Positions 39,025 to 49,500 of a stretch of DNA of 64,000 bases are shown one piece after another. The DNA lies in NCBI RefSeq assembly GCF_003369915.1, contig NC_046675.1:24738001-24802000 (forward strand), given 5' to 3'. This stretch comes from Drosophila miranda. Taxonomy: Eukaryota; Arthropoda; Insecta; Diptera; Drosophilidae. The position numbers were made by a program, and so were the translations under genes. The first letter of the stretch is position 1, and each line of letters starts with the position of its first letter. The notes under the pieces were generated by a model. The model was not told where the DNA came from, ran no database searches, and saw only the letters and a list, made by a program, of their open reading frames with translations.

Positions 39025-39636
39025 TCAAAAATTATCTGCTTTCCATCTTATATTACGCTGCTCTTGCCTACGATATGACGTTCCCGAGATGTTGTCCTGA
39101 TTGTACAGGTTGCAGCTGCCCGCTATATAGAGTCCACAGGGACTCCTAGAAGCGGACTCCCCAGGATAGGCACGCTTTATCGGATTACGCAGTATTGATA
39201 CTTCTGACGACGACTTCTTGCATTGAATTGTCCTCGACTGAGAACATTGCCGACAAGGCGGAGCCTGAGTTTGCCGGAAGGTAACCACTAGTATCCACAC
39301 TACGCACATCATCAGGATAAGAGCAACGCACAATACTGTGGCCAGTAAAATGTAGCTAAGGATTCTGTAGGGTGTCCAAATAGGATCTGATTCGGAAGTT
39401 GACGCTAACGACTCTTCCACCATACGACCCACCTCCCGCCGCAGCTTGTGGCAGTCGAAGGCGGACATATAGTTGATCACGGACTTGTAGGGCGATGGAG
39501 GTTCGTCCGGCCACCAAGCGTCCCAAAGGTCTGTCTCCTCCGCATCCGGCAGCAGGCTGCTGCAGTGGGCGCACACCTCCGTCATCCAATCCTGGCACTC
39601 ACGACAGGCCATGTCTATCTTGCATACAGGATTCAT
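39025..39636 (-). CDS. Uncharacterised single-pass membrane protein with paired CxxC motifs
   Basis: An uninterrupted frame of 203 residues; I do not recognise the family. The N-terminus has CxxC-x7-CxxC (Cys 11, 14, 22, 25: CRECQDWMTEVCAHC), which could bind zinc or form disulphides. An acidic, Trp-rich stretch (about 32-50) follows, then one strong membrane segment at about 91-120 (ILSYILLATVLCVALILMMC), then a second CxxC (PPCRQC) and a basic tail. There is no signal peptide, so orientation is unclear. It is the last of three tightly spaced minus-strand genes after the SPFH gene, 192 bp beyond the previous stop. AATAAA (minus) is seen near 38964. Codon use and intact frame make a real gene likely. 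Intronless, compact genes like this are often male-germline expressed in flies, which is inference. Confidence 0.7.
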   Translation of the reverse strand: MNPVCKIDMACRECQDWMTEVCAHCSSLLPDAEETDLWDAWWPDEPPSPYKSVINYMSAFDCHKLRREVGRMVEESLASTSESDPIWTPYRILSYILLATVLCVALILMMCVVWILVVTFRQTQAPPCRQCSQSRTIQCKKSSSEVSILRNPIKRAYPGESASRSPCGLYIAGSCNLYNQDNISGTSYRRQEQRNIRWKADNF

Positions 39637-39680
39637 TTCGTATATTTGATATATTTTTATTAAATATTTGTAACAGTAGT

Positions 39681-39686
39681 TTTATT
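39681..39686 (-). terminator. Polyadenylation signal of the 39829-40635 gene
   Basis: AATAAA on the minus strand about 145 nt past that gene's stop and upstream of the next ATG, supporting separate transcripts. Confidence 0.5.
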
Positions 39687-39828
39687 TTTCCAAGCTTGCT
39701 TTGTTTTACAGAACGAAAGTGTAGACTGAAAGCTCTACAGGAGGGTAATATTTTTAATTTTGGACTTTTATCTCTTGTCAAATTTATGATGACCGTTCTA
39801 AGGAGCTTTCACTGTGTAGCATTGTGTC

Positions 39829-40635
39829 TTAAGTCATGAATCGAACCTTCTGATTGGCCAAGTTGGCCCACCGGATTTTGTATTTCTTCAAGGGCAAACC
39901 CGCTGTCCTGCTCCGATTGCTGACCAAACAGCCGTGGGGTGAGGTAGACATTCCGGTTGTGCTATCATAGGCTCCTCTGGACGATTCTTTAGACACTCGA
40001 CTGCTTGATTCTGACAATGATGATGATCCTGTTCCTGTTCCTGTTCCGATTTTAGGCGTTGTGTTTCCTCTGGAGGATTCCTTAGATACTCGAATGCTTG
40101 TTTCTGTCAATGATGATCCTGTTCCTGCTCCCGGTCCGCTTCCCGGTCCCGTTCCCGCATTCATTGTGCTTTGAGTGATCGTTTTCGAATCGCTGGTGAT
40201 GCGCTCCGACTCGAAGCGAAGATGGAAAGGCGCCATCCGGTCCAATCCCATATGATAGCTTCTTGACTGTCGTGGGGATCTGAGCTGCGGCAATGATAGA
40301 AAGCTGCTCCCCTTCCGTTCGCTGGACAAGGACGTGCGGCTTTTCTTCTTTTTGTTTAAGACGCGACCTATGGACTTTCTGGCCGCAATAGATTGACCTC
40401 CTTCCTGTCGAGGCCTCCGGACCTTAGTATTCTTCCCAGGCTCTGCCAGCACACAGCTTCGGGAGATCAGCCAGATCCAGAAGGCGATCACGAACAGCAA
40501 AAAGGACAGCATCAGACCCAATACCATGGGGCTGATCTCGAACTCTTCAGTCTGCAGAGACTCCAAGTCCACATTCGACGCAACTGGACTCTGTTCTGTT
40601 GCCCAACCAACAAATATATTATTCAGATCCGACAT
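39829..40635 (-). CDS. Uncharacterised single-pass membrane protein with Ser-rich internal repeat
   Basis: An uninterrupted frame of 268 residues; no family recognised. A short acidic N-terminus is followed by one membrane segment at about 36-59 (ISPMVLGLMLSFLLFVIAFW), then a basic, Ser/Arg-rich, probably cytoplasmic region (KKKKSRTSLSSERKGSSF). Near the C-terminus a unit GTGSS...SRVSKESSRG occurs twice (first copy SLTETSIRVSKESSRG, second SLSESSSRVSKESSRG), fed by GTTCCT-type DNA repeats at about 40030-40160. It ends 193 bp before the next gene and starts 224 bp after the SPFH stop, all on one strand. The lack of a signal peptide suggests the N-terminus is short and either luminal or cytosolic. 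Function unknown. Confidence 0.68.
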   Translation of the reverse strand: MSDLNNIFVGWATEQSPVASNVDLESLQTEEFEISPMVLGLMLSFLLFVIAFWIWLISRSCVLAEPGKNTKVRRPRQEGGQSIAARKSIGRVLNKKKKSRTSLSSERKGSSFLSLPQLRSPRQSRSYHMGLDRMAPFHLRFESERITSDSKTITQSTMNAGTGPGSGPGAGTGSSLTETSIRVSKESSRGNTTPKIGTGTGTGSSSLSESSSRVSKESSRGAYDSTTGMSTSPHGCLVSNRSRTAGLPLKKYKIRWANLANQKVRFMT

Positions 40636-40786
40636 ATTTGGGATAACTATAAAATATAATATTTAATATAGAAAAGATTTTGATTCGTTTGAATGGAAAG
40701 AAAGCGACACTAGCTTATATGACACTAGCTTCACGGGTTCCTTGCTAAAACTAAAATCGAACATGATATGTTAATACAAATTGTAC

Positions 40787-40792
40787 TTTATT
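40787..40792 (-). terminator. Polyadenylation signal of the minus-strand SPFH gene
   Basis: AATAAA on the minus strand about 70 nt after the stop at 40860. Confidence 0.55.
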
Positions 40793-40859
40793 TGCCATTA
40801 CTTTGCCAGTGCTCATATGTATATTTACATTAGGTATTTATGTCAATCCGATTAAATAA

Positions 40860-42788
40860 CTAATAAACGTCCCAAGGATTCCAGGGCGGTGCTGAAGGCG
40901 TAGACGGAGGAGGAGGCGGCGGAGTAGGCGGAGGGGGAGGTGGTGGCGGTCTCGGCGGAGGAGATCGCGATAAACTAGCTTTAATATTTGTATCTGGTTC
41001 ATCTTCTTTCTCGGGAATTATGGAATAGTAACTGATTTCATTTCCAGCTTGACGCTGTCGGTGCTGATCAGCTGCGGGCCTGGTTGGAGGATCAGTTTCA
41101 CTCTCGATTCTTGTATGGGGTTGTCTAGAATGTGGCGAAATAAGACGTGTAAGCCTCGATGCTATTCTGCTACTATTACCATATCTATTATCATTCTCAG
41201 CTACTGCCGCTGTTTCTACTTTCCTTTCGTTGTTACTATTTCCCTCACTGCTCTTGATATCATTCTCCATTCCTGTTTGTTCATGTAGCGATTCTGCATC
41301 CTCACCTTTTCGTTCCTGCATAGATTCTGGAATTTCAGCTTTCCGTTCCGTTTCTTCCCGCGTCTGTGTGTTACTCGTTTCTGGTTCCTCTCGACTCTCC
41401 TCGAAACGTAGGTCTTCGGGGAGATTTGGTGGCTCTGTGATTATCACCTTCGGGGTGAAGTCTCCAAATTGATCAAAATCTGAGGTCTGGTTCTCCCCAC
41501 CGGCATCTGTTCCATCCGGCTTTTGATTGATTTTAGAGGATCCTTCCACGGTGCCAAACGCTGTCATCACATCCATGGGGAATGGAAAAATAATCGTGCA
41601 GCTATGTTCGGCTGCGATTCCGGTAAGAATTTGTAGATGTCTTAGCTAAAATACAGAAAAAGGCTCAGAGATAGAGATACAGAGATATGAAGTAAGGCAT
41701 AAATGAGGCCCCACCTGCAGGGTGATCTGGTTCTGTGACATCACATCGGATGCCTCCTTCAGAGCCTGCGAGGCATTGCGCTCGCCCTCGGCTGAAATGA
41801 TCTTGGCCCGCGCCTCCCTAATTGCCTCTGCCTCACTGGCCAATGATCGCTGCATAGAAAGTGGTAGACTGATGTCCATCCTATGGAATCGTAGCACAAG
41901 ATAATCAGTGAAAGATCAGTCGAGGATCAGGGAGAATTAACGGGTTGACTTACACGTCCACTCTCTCCACTCGCACTCCCCATCGTTCCGTGATATCATC
42001 GACGGCAACCTGGATCTCCTTGGAAAGGGTGTCTCTCGAGGTGAGAAGGGTATGGAGCGGCTTGGCACCGACTATGTGCCTCAGTGTGGTCTGGGCTATC
42101 AACACGGTAGCCTCCCGGGCATCATCCACCTGAATGAGGGCATCCATGGGATCTTTGATGCAGAAGTACAGCACTGCGTCCACGGAAATCGTCACCGAGT
42201 CCCTGGTGAGGATGTCCTGAGAGGGCACCTCGGTCGAAAAGGTGCGTAGATCTACCTTGACAAAGGAGTCGATGCACGGCAGAGTCCAAACGAGGCCAGG
42301 GCCCCTGACGCCCTTCCTTGAGACAGAGCAGGGTATGCGGCTATGTGGATGGAAAGAAACCCAAATATCTGTAGATTCTCACCTGACGCGACCCAGTCGG
42401 AAAATCAGCACCCGATGGTTCTCCCTTACCACAATCAGGCACAAGAAGATCGACAGGGGAAATGTGATGACCACAAGCAACAAAGACAGGCAGACGGCTA
42501 TCTGCTCGAAGCCTGAATTTTTGTTATCCTCGGCTGGAAAAGATCTCAGACGATAAGGATGGAAGCTCGTAGATTGGTTGGAGAGATGCCCTTACTGGTT
42601 GTAATGTATCTGGATGGCTTAACCCGTGGACCTAGGATGGGCTCTGGATCGGGAGGCCCCAGAGGTGGTTCGTCCGGCCTCTTGAATGGTCGCGGATCTG
42701 GTGATGTTGGAGGCTCATCATCAGTATCAGCCCATCGAATATCCCGACCAGGGGGTGTCCCATTATTCGGCTTTGTAGGATAACTCAT
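40860..42788 (-). CDS. Stomatin/podocin-like SPFH (band 7) membrane protein, copy A, with long proline-rich tail
   Basis: Stomatin-family scaffold that inserts in the inner leaflet by a hairpin and organises membrane channels and lipids. Exons 42788-42596, 42533-42383, 42316-41954, 41880-41715 and 41645-40860 join to 552 residues. The N-terminus is Pro/Asp-rich. The hairpin lies at about 76-100 (IAVCLSLLLVVITFPLSIFL). The SPFH core follows (ENHRVLIFRLGRVRKGVRGPG, TLPCIDSFVKVDLRTF, VDDITERWGVRVERVDV), then the coiled EAEAIREARAKIISAEGE and LRHLQILTGIAAE...FPFPMDV. Beyond residue about 315 comes a unique tail of over 230 residues, Glu/Arg/Ser/Asn-rich and ending in a polyproline run before WNPWDVY. 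The core of exons 1-4 and introns 1-3 is nearly identical to copy B at 51495. An alternative upstream ATG adds six residues. Confidence 0.88.
41715..42670 (-). repeat. Inverted duplicate tract A (paired with 51650-52604)
   Basis: Runs from late exon 1 to the end of exon 4 of the minus-strand SPFH gene. Read on the minus strand, it matches the plus-strand SPFH gene almost base for base, including introns 1 (62 bp in both) and 2 (66 bp in both). Exons 2-4 differ at three residues that I can see (Asn/Asp, Arg/Leu, Gln/Lys). Outside the tract similarity falls sharply. Confidence 0.9.
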
Positions 42789-42789
42789 T

Positions 42790-44413
42790 ACAAAGAATTT
42801 GTTCAATTGAATTATTCTGAAGGGAATTTCAAAAAAGAACAGCTGAATTGATCAGTAAATTCAAGGATCAAAACATCCAAATCAGTTAATTTCGTCACAC
42901 TTTATTGAAATCGCAGAGCTTAAAATTTCGGCAATTTAATTATTTGCATATTTATGCGATCCAAAAGTAACGCGAAACTGGAAAATTTATTCGGAATTGC
43001 ATTTTTGATGCAACTTTGTTGAATAGGAAACTTTTCCGGCACAAATAAATAAAAATATCCCCGAAAAAAAATAGAGAAAAATATGCGGGACGGTCAAAAA
43101 TTGTGCGAGAGTCCATCCACAGAGAAAATAAGGAAAAAATTGAGAGGCGGAAAATGAATAGAAGGGGGAAAAAACTTTATCACAGAACGAAGCTGACAAA
43201 AGTTCAGAGAGCTAAAGAAGGAAAACTTTTGTTTTCCCGCCTTTTCCCTTTGGTTTTTCTTTTTTCTTTATGAAGCGACAAACAAATGGCAACTGACCAG
43301 AGGAGAGGGATCCTAGAGCAGAGAGTCAAAAGGAGCGGGGTAATAACTTCGAAATGACTTTTGTTGCTTCTTTGTGGCAGCATCAGAAGCAGCAGTAGCA
43401 GCAGCAGAGTGGAAGTTGCAAGTTTTTTGTCACTCCGTGACCACATGTGCCAGGCCGGACCGAAAGTTTTCCTACCAGATTCCTGGCTGGGATGCCATCA
43501 TAAAGTAATTTATGTGATTTGTCCCATTCTTCTGCGGAGAGGCCCCGCCTCGTTTTGCTCCGCTGCCCCTCTGCCCCTCTGCTCCTCTGCCCTCTCTGTC
43601 GCTGTCACCTCCTGCCACAATTTATCTGATTGCAAGTGCAGCGACATATGGTCCAGCCAGAGCCCCATGTCCAAGTCCGAGTCCAGCCAATTATCCTGGC
43701 GCGTCACATAGAAAATTACTCTATTATATTTTGCTCCGATGACGGATAAAGTTATTAGTCCCCAAGGAGGAGGCGGCGGCGGCGGCGCAGATGGGCCACC
43801 AGGACGGTCCCGGTATGAACTGCGAAACGGAGAGCAAATGAATGTCCAACCCAATACCAGGGCAAGCCCTCCGCAGATGAACTAATCCGTCATTGTCAGT
43901 TGTCAGGATGGGTAATGGAATCCTCGTATTGGTGGGAGCGGAACAAAAAACAAAAAAAGGAACAGAGTGGTTTGTAGGATGAAGTCCATTGAGTTGTGTG
44001 TCTGCCACTTGTTGAGTGTGTTGCATGGTGGCAATTAATGGGATTCTCATGCAGATGGAGTTGCAGTTGCCTCAATCACTGTTGATTGCTGAGCGATAAT
44101 TGAGGGTCGATCAAAGGATACATGCATATGTACATGTGGTTAAGAGATTTATAGCTGGAATCGTGTGAATCATTGGAAGAAAAGGCATTTCTTAAGAGGA
44201 TTCCTACTAAAAGAAAATTCTACAAAAGAATGATGAAGTCGCCTTATAATTTATCGATGTAAAATGTCATTTCACAAGTCATAAGAAATGAATTCAAACC
44301 ATTTTAAACTTCCATTTTAAAAACATTACTTCGGCAAGCAGAAAACAAATTTTTTAGTTATTTTATTCAAATATTTTTTTAATTGATTCGAGGCGCAAAT
44401 CTTCCAGAAAACA
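42790..44413. other. Intergenic between SPFH copy A and the 686-residue gene
   Basis: Holds the promoters of two divergent genes; the SPFH start codon and the next ATG are 1.6 kb apart. CAG/GGC short repeats lie at 43385-43410 and 43768-43788. Frames such as 43361-43711 have no recognisable domain. No TATA box was convincing. Confidence 0.45.
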
Positions 44414-46474
44414 ATGCCTATAGCGACGTGGTATACCGTTCTTTCCGACTTTCAGTTGGAAGCCCTGTACGATTTGTCCTACGCCATCAAGGATGATGCC
44501 GATGTGGGCACCACCGATCGGACTAGAATCTGCCTCGCGAGGCTGGGTATAACGCCAATGCTGAAGCCTAGCCAGCTACAGAGCCTGGTCTATCTGAGCC
44601 GCAGCAGTGACCTTGCCTTTCTGTACTTTCTCCTGGAGGGCTACTACAAGTCGTGTCAGACACCTTTGACCTCAACCGAGCAGATCCTGATGTCCTGCAT
44701 CATGTTTCTCGACCTGGAGATGACTTTCCGGGAGCTGGATCGTATCCTTCCGCCGGGATATGAGCCTCGCGTGAAAAAAGAGCAGACGCCACAGGTGTGT
44801 CTTCGGGTCGGGGCACCAAGGGAGCGCCAGGACTCGAAATCCAAGTCCCCGTACTTCCAGAAGCTATCAAGACCAGGTCCAGCGAAGAATATGGATCGCT
44901 TCAGCTGTAAGCATAGCAGCCACGTGGTGTCGTTTCCCTTCTGGCCACCGGGCCAAAAGGCCACATACAACGTTAACGATGCGGACCGCTGGTTCGCCAC
45001 CTACCAGTTCCAGCCGGTCAAGCGGGTGCTCCTGAAGGCAGTGTCCGAAATTATGGACAAATACTGGAAGAAGTTGAGTCTGGGCGAGGTCATCGATCGA
45101 GACGCGTCTCTGTGCAAGCACCACGTGGAGGCTCTGCGCCAGGAGCAGCTCGTGAAGGATGAGATCGTGGTTAAGATCCGCGACCGTTGCCTCGACCTCG
45201 TGGATCTCGAAGTACGCGAGGATGTTCGCCTGAAGAAACGTGTGATCTCTCTTCTGGACAAGGACATTGAGGACTGTACGTTGCGTTGGAAGAAGCTTAA
45301 AGGATTGCAGTACACGCACGTGGACCTGGTCAGGCAAGAAGGAATTTTCAGCGGCAGACGCACAGTGTCCACACCCGCTTGCCCTGCCAAGATGAAGTAC
45401 ATGTGCCAGGAGGATGATATCAGACGTCTAGAGACGTCGAACACAGCCGGCGTACAGGTGATCACCGAAAAGAATCGCGTAAGGGCTATGGCCGGAGCGC
45501 GTGTATCCGATCCAGAGGAAGAGCCTTGTATACCCCTTGCCCCTGAGGGCACTGAGCTCGAACTGCCCAAGTGTTCACCACCACCACTTGGTAAGAAACC
45601 TAGGAAAGGCACGACCCGGTTTACGATAATGGAAAACGAGTTGGAGGACCTAGCGTGCTCGCCATGCAGGTTCTTCGAGGCAGCCAAGCTGCACAAACCC
45701 TTCCTGTTCCACTACCAGGAAATATCACCCGATGCCCCAGAAAGTGAAAAGGTTATCCGAAGGCAGGTTCTCCGATCGCTAAGAGCTAACCCCGAAGATA
45801 TGTCCGGCAGCGGGGAGAGCATGACGGGGAGCTTCAATTATAGAGCACAGGTGGTCGAGACGATCGTTCAGTGCGCCAAGAACATGTGGCTTGGCTCCCT
45901 GGAGGCCTATCAGCGGCAGTGGGAGAAGGAGAACAATCCATTGGGGCCCAATTGCACGCCGGACAAGACTAATCCCCTGTATTGGATTGATGAAATTAAA
46001 TACTTTGACCCCAACAACAGCAAGCTAATGGAGCGGCTGCGGCGGGATGCCTTCCGAGTCTTGCGCCGTGATCCCCGGCTGGTGTTCGCGGCCTTCCCCG
46101 ACTCCTACAAGGCGGTGGTGGTGCAAGAGTGGGTCAAGCGCCGCTATGGCAAGGTCTACCATCACACGGAGGTCGAAGTCAATGCAAAGAAAGCGGAGCT
46201 AGCCTTCTTTGACGTGATTTCCCAGCAGAAAAATGCTCGTAGTGTCCAGAAGAAAGAACTCTTGGGGGACTTCAAGTACAGCCAATCCGTCGAGCTGGTG
46301 GCCACGGCCAACAGACTGAGGAACGAGTACTATTATTATCTCAACGAGAAGCTGCTACAGGAGACCCGTACCTGCTGGAAAGCCATGAGTCCACAGTTCC
46401 TAAAATCGCCGACTGTAAAGAGTTGCTTCTTTGCCTACCTACCCGCTCGTCATGCGGAAATGTTGCGTCGGTGA
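44414..46474 (+). CDS. Uncharacterised intronless 686-residue protein
   Basis: A single frame of 687 codons including the stop, by far the longest uninterrupted frame outside GCC185, so certainly coding. I recognise no domain. There is no signal peptide or membrane segment; it is rich in Lys/Arg/Glu/Leu with helical stretches (about 215-300, LKKRVISLLDKDIEDC) and a C-terminal block rich in Trp/Tyr (about 490-570: KNMWLGSLEAYQRQWEKE, NPLYWIDEIKYFDP, VVQEWVKRRYGK). A Pro/Glu-rich linker lies around 365-405. AATAAA occurs 52 nt past the stop. It sits between the two inverted SPFH copies. The intronless structure and location suggest a lineage-restricted, perhaps male-germline gene; this is inference. 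Confidence 0.85.
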   Translation: MPIATWYTVLSDFQLEALYDLSYAIKDDADVGTTDRTRICLARLGITPMLKPSQLQSLVYLSRSSDLAFLYFLLEGYYKSCQTPLTSTEQILMSCIMFLDLEMTFRELDRILPPGYEPRVKKEQTPQVCLRVGAPRERQDSKSKSPYFQKLSRPGPAKNMDRFSCKHSSHVVSFPFWPPGQKATYNVNDADRWFATYQFQPVKRVLLKAVSEIMDKYWKKLSLGEVIDRDASLCKHHVEALRQEQLVKDEIVVKIRDRCLDLVDLEVREDVRLKKRVISLLDKDIEDCTLRWKKLKGLQYTHVDLVRQEGIFSGRRTVSTPACPAKMKYMCQEDDIRRLETSNTAGVQVITEKNRVRAMAGARVSDPEEEPCIPLAPEGTELELPKCSPPPLGKKPRKGTTRFTIMENELEDLACSPCRFFEAAKLHKPFLFHYQEISPDAPESEKVIRRQVLRSLRANPEDMSGSGESMTGSFNYRAQVVETIVQCAKNMWLGSLEAYQRQWEKENNPLGPNCTPDKTNPLYWIDEIKYFDPNNSKLMERLRRDAFRVLRRDPRLVFAAFPDSYKAVVVQEWVKRRYGKVYHHTEVEVNAKKAELAFFDVISQQKNARSVQKKELLGDFKYSQSVELVATANRLRNEYYYYLNEKLLQETRTCWKAMSPQFLKSPTVKSCFFAYLPARHAEMLRR

Positions 46475-46525
46475 AGACGATTCCAAAACTGTTAAGCTAT
46501 TATTAAACTTTAAAATTTTTTATAC

Positions 46526-46531
46526 AATAAA
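46526..46531 (+). terminator. Polyadenylation signal of the 686-residue gene
   Basis: Canonical AATAAA 52 nt after the stop codon. Confidence 0.7.
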
Positions 46532-49500
46532 CATTGGTAAACATTGTGAAGTTTTCTCTGTGCCTAGCACCTCTAGCATAAAAAGCATAACCTTTCAAGG
46601 ATAGTTATGGGACTAATTTAAGTGTTTAAGTAGTTCTGTCTGAATACCACTCAAGCAAGTAATTGAAACGGGCTCCAGCCGAAACTATGAATAACTATGA
46701 ATAACTATTCAAACTAAATTGTATATCAAATATAAAAGAGGAAATTTAATTAATGAAGCGGCATACAAATAACAGGATAGCGTGGCATGGCGTCGCATGC
46801 TGTCCTACCGGACGAAAATTCATTGAAATTACCAAGCGTGAAATGAGCAGCTGTCGCAGGAAGACAAAAGAGACGACGAACATGGCGAGTGGGGGATAGT
46901 CTTGTCGAGTCGTGTCCGGACATGCAAACTGAGGCTACGGCAGCGACTGGGACTGAGGCAGTTACGAAAGTACTGGCCAAACGAGGCAGGAGATGCGTTT
47001 CAATCAAAGTTAAGCTGTTGGTGAAGGGTACATCCAATTAGGATCGGTAGTCTGAGGAGACGTCAATCAAGGATGCACCTACGCGTACTTTGAACCTGCT
47101 GCTGGCTCGTTTAGCCAGTACCTAAGACAGCGACTGAGGCGAGACTGGTACACCAACAGCCTGAGATCTGAGCCTGAGCCTGAGCCTGAGACAGAAAGTG
47201 AATGGCAAATTTGAAATTTCATTAAATTTCTCTTTCTTGCTGTCTCTCTTTGTCCCTGTCTATTGTTAGGCGACGACAATGAATGGTGCGAAAGCAAATA
47301 TTCTCCATAGGAAATCGTAACAAAAAGACATTGGTTCAAATGTTAGAGGTCAGAGGCCATGCGATACTCAATATTCTTGCGGCGCTTGCGGTTAACTCTG
47401 CAAACTTTCAAATAAATTCAATTATATCCCAACAAATGTACGCAATTTAAGCAGTTTCTCTAGAACCATAAATTAATGCTGTATAAATCTAACTGAGGCC
47501 CGATGCGATGCGAGGCTTTTAATCCCCACAATCAGGCAAAGCGGCAGCATTGTTCCTTCAACATAAATCCCAAACATGCGATAAGTCCACGTCAGGCCGA
47601 CCCGTGCGTACGTATACGGTTACGTATGTATTTTTGCAGCCGGAAGTGTCCAGACATTGGACTTCAAGGAACCCAAGCAACAAGCGACTAAAAGATAAAA
47701 TCCCACTTTTTTCTTACTCTGGCTCCGAATTTCATGAGGATTTGAGGGGTTCCCGTTCCAGTTTGCGTTTCCTACTACATGAGGAGGCGCTGCCCCTCCG
47801 TACGGATTGACCGCTCTCACTAAAGTGCATGAAAGTACAAATGCCGTGACAGGAGCCGTGTACGGGGGGGAATACGTAAATTTGCCAAGTGGGTAAAAAT
47901 GTGAAAATGTGTTGGCATTAACAATGCCAAAGCTGAGCTTAGATAAAACGGCCATGTTACAGAGGATATGGGGGTAGAAGACGTAGTACGGGAGAAGGAG
48001 AGATAACAGGAGAATAAGAAGAAGAAAACGAAGGGAAGATAACTGGAAAACGAGAAGAGCAGGGAGAAGATAGAAGCTGGTGACTGGTCAGTCAAACGGT
48101 CCACTTCACATAATTCCCTTCAGCATGTGGAATGAATGGCCTTACAGGTACAGTGGGGGTGCCTCTACTGGTATAGTTGGGGTGCCTTTACAGGTGCAGT
48201 GCGAGTGCCTTCCAGCTACAATGGGGAGTTAGTGTTAAAGCATTCACTCAACGCAACGCCAGATTAAATGGCTGCTAAGCGCATAAAAACACACACATAC
48301 AAAAACAGTAGCATACTTATGGGGAAGCTGGAGAAAAGAAAGCAGCTCAGCCGGAGAACAAACGGTTAAGGCAAGCAGTGGAGAAGCAGTAAACAACTGC
48401 CCGCTATCTGCTCGCACTACTTGAGTGGTGTTAAGTGCTTGCTGGAGAGTAAGACCGCCCATACTTTCGACTCAGAGTCGCCTCTTTGAAAACCGTAATC
48501 TCATTGTTTTGAGTCATTTGTGCTCCAAAATCCATCAATAAAATCCCGATCTTATAAGGACCCGGTTTTCAAGGAATATGCATATGGGCTTCTAGGCGGA
48601 TGTGTAGAACATTGAGCGACACATGACTGGCAAAATGTCTTGTCTTCCCAGTTAGACATATTCCCCAAACCACCATGTTTTGGCCTTGACTTAATTTATG
48701 CTCAGCAGAAGGTTCCTGAATAATGTACGTAAGCACATAAATTGGCCAACATGTGTGGCGATGCTCCACTGAGGCGTATAAATGTCTTGCTAATGACACT
48801 CTCCCTCCCGCACAAACATTTACCAGAAATCCAATTGTTATTTAAATTGCGTGTTGACTTTGCTTAAAGTCACACAGTTTTGAAAGGAATTCTAGGAAGA
48901 GACCAGAAGATATAGCCATAGGGAGAGTGTGCTTTCCCCCTGCTAGACACAGACACAATTTATGCGATACGGATACGGATACGAATATGTGGGGTACGGT
49001 AACCAACGGGTGGAAAGAGACACAGACACAGAAACAGAAACAGAAAAAGACAGACAGAGAAACAAAGTCAGCTGGAAAACCACTAACGAGCACATTTAGC
49101 CCCCAATTTTTTTTGTGCCCGGAATATACTTGTTTCGCCTAGTCCCATTCCCATTCATGTCTTCCACTTCGTTCATTCTTGGGTTTCGTTTCTCCCTTTT
49201 CGGTTTTTGGTGTTTCTGCGGTGGCACACTCAAAATGCATTTGCAGCTGCATGCGGTTGAGCGAAAGAGAGGCGGACGCTGGGGGCATGCGAGTGAGTGA
49301 CCTTTTTTGCTCCCGTGTATTTGTTCTGATGGAGACCGACTTCATTTGGGCAAAACGCGGGATATTTGCTTTCATTAGCGCGCGGCTAGACTTGAATTAG
49401 TACCAGAAACGTGGCTACACAATTGGTTTCATACTTTAAACCAATCTGTTTCCCAAACAGGAAACTAAGCTGGCCTAAAGCAGATATTAGGGGCAACCTT

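Noticed and set aside
47325-47350. GGTTCAAAT, a tRNA B-box-like sequence
   Set aside because: No A-box at the right distance and no cloverleaf can be folded around it by eye.
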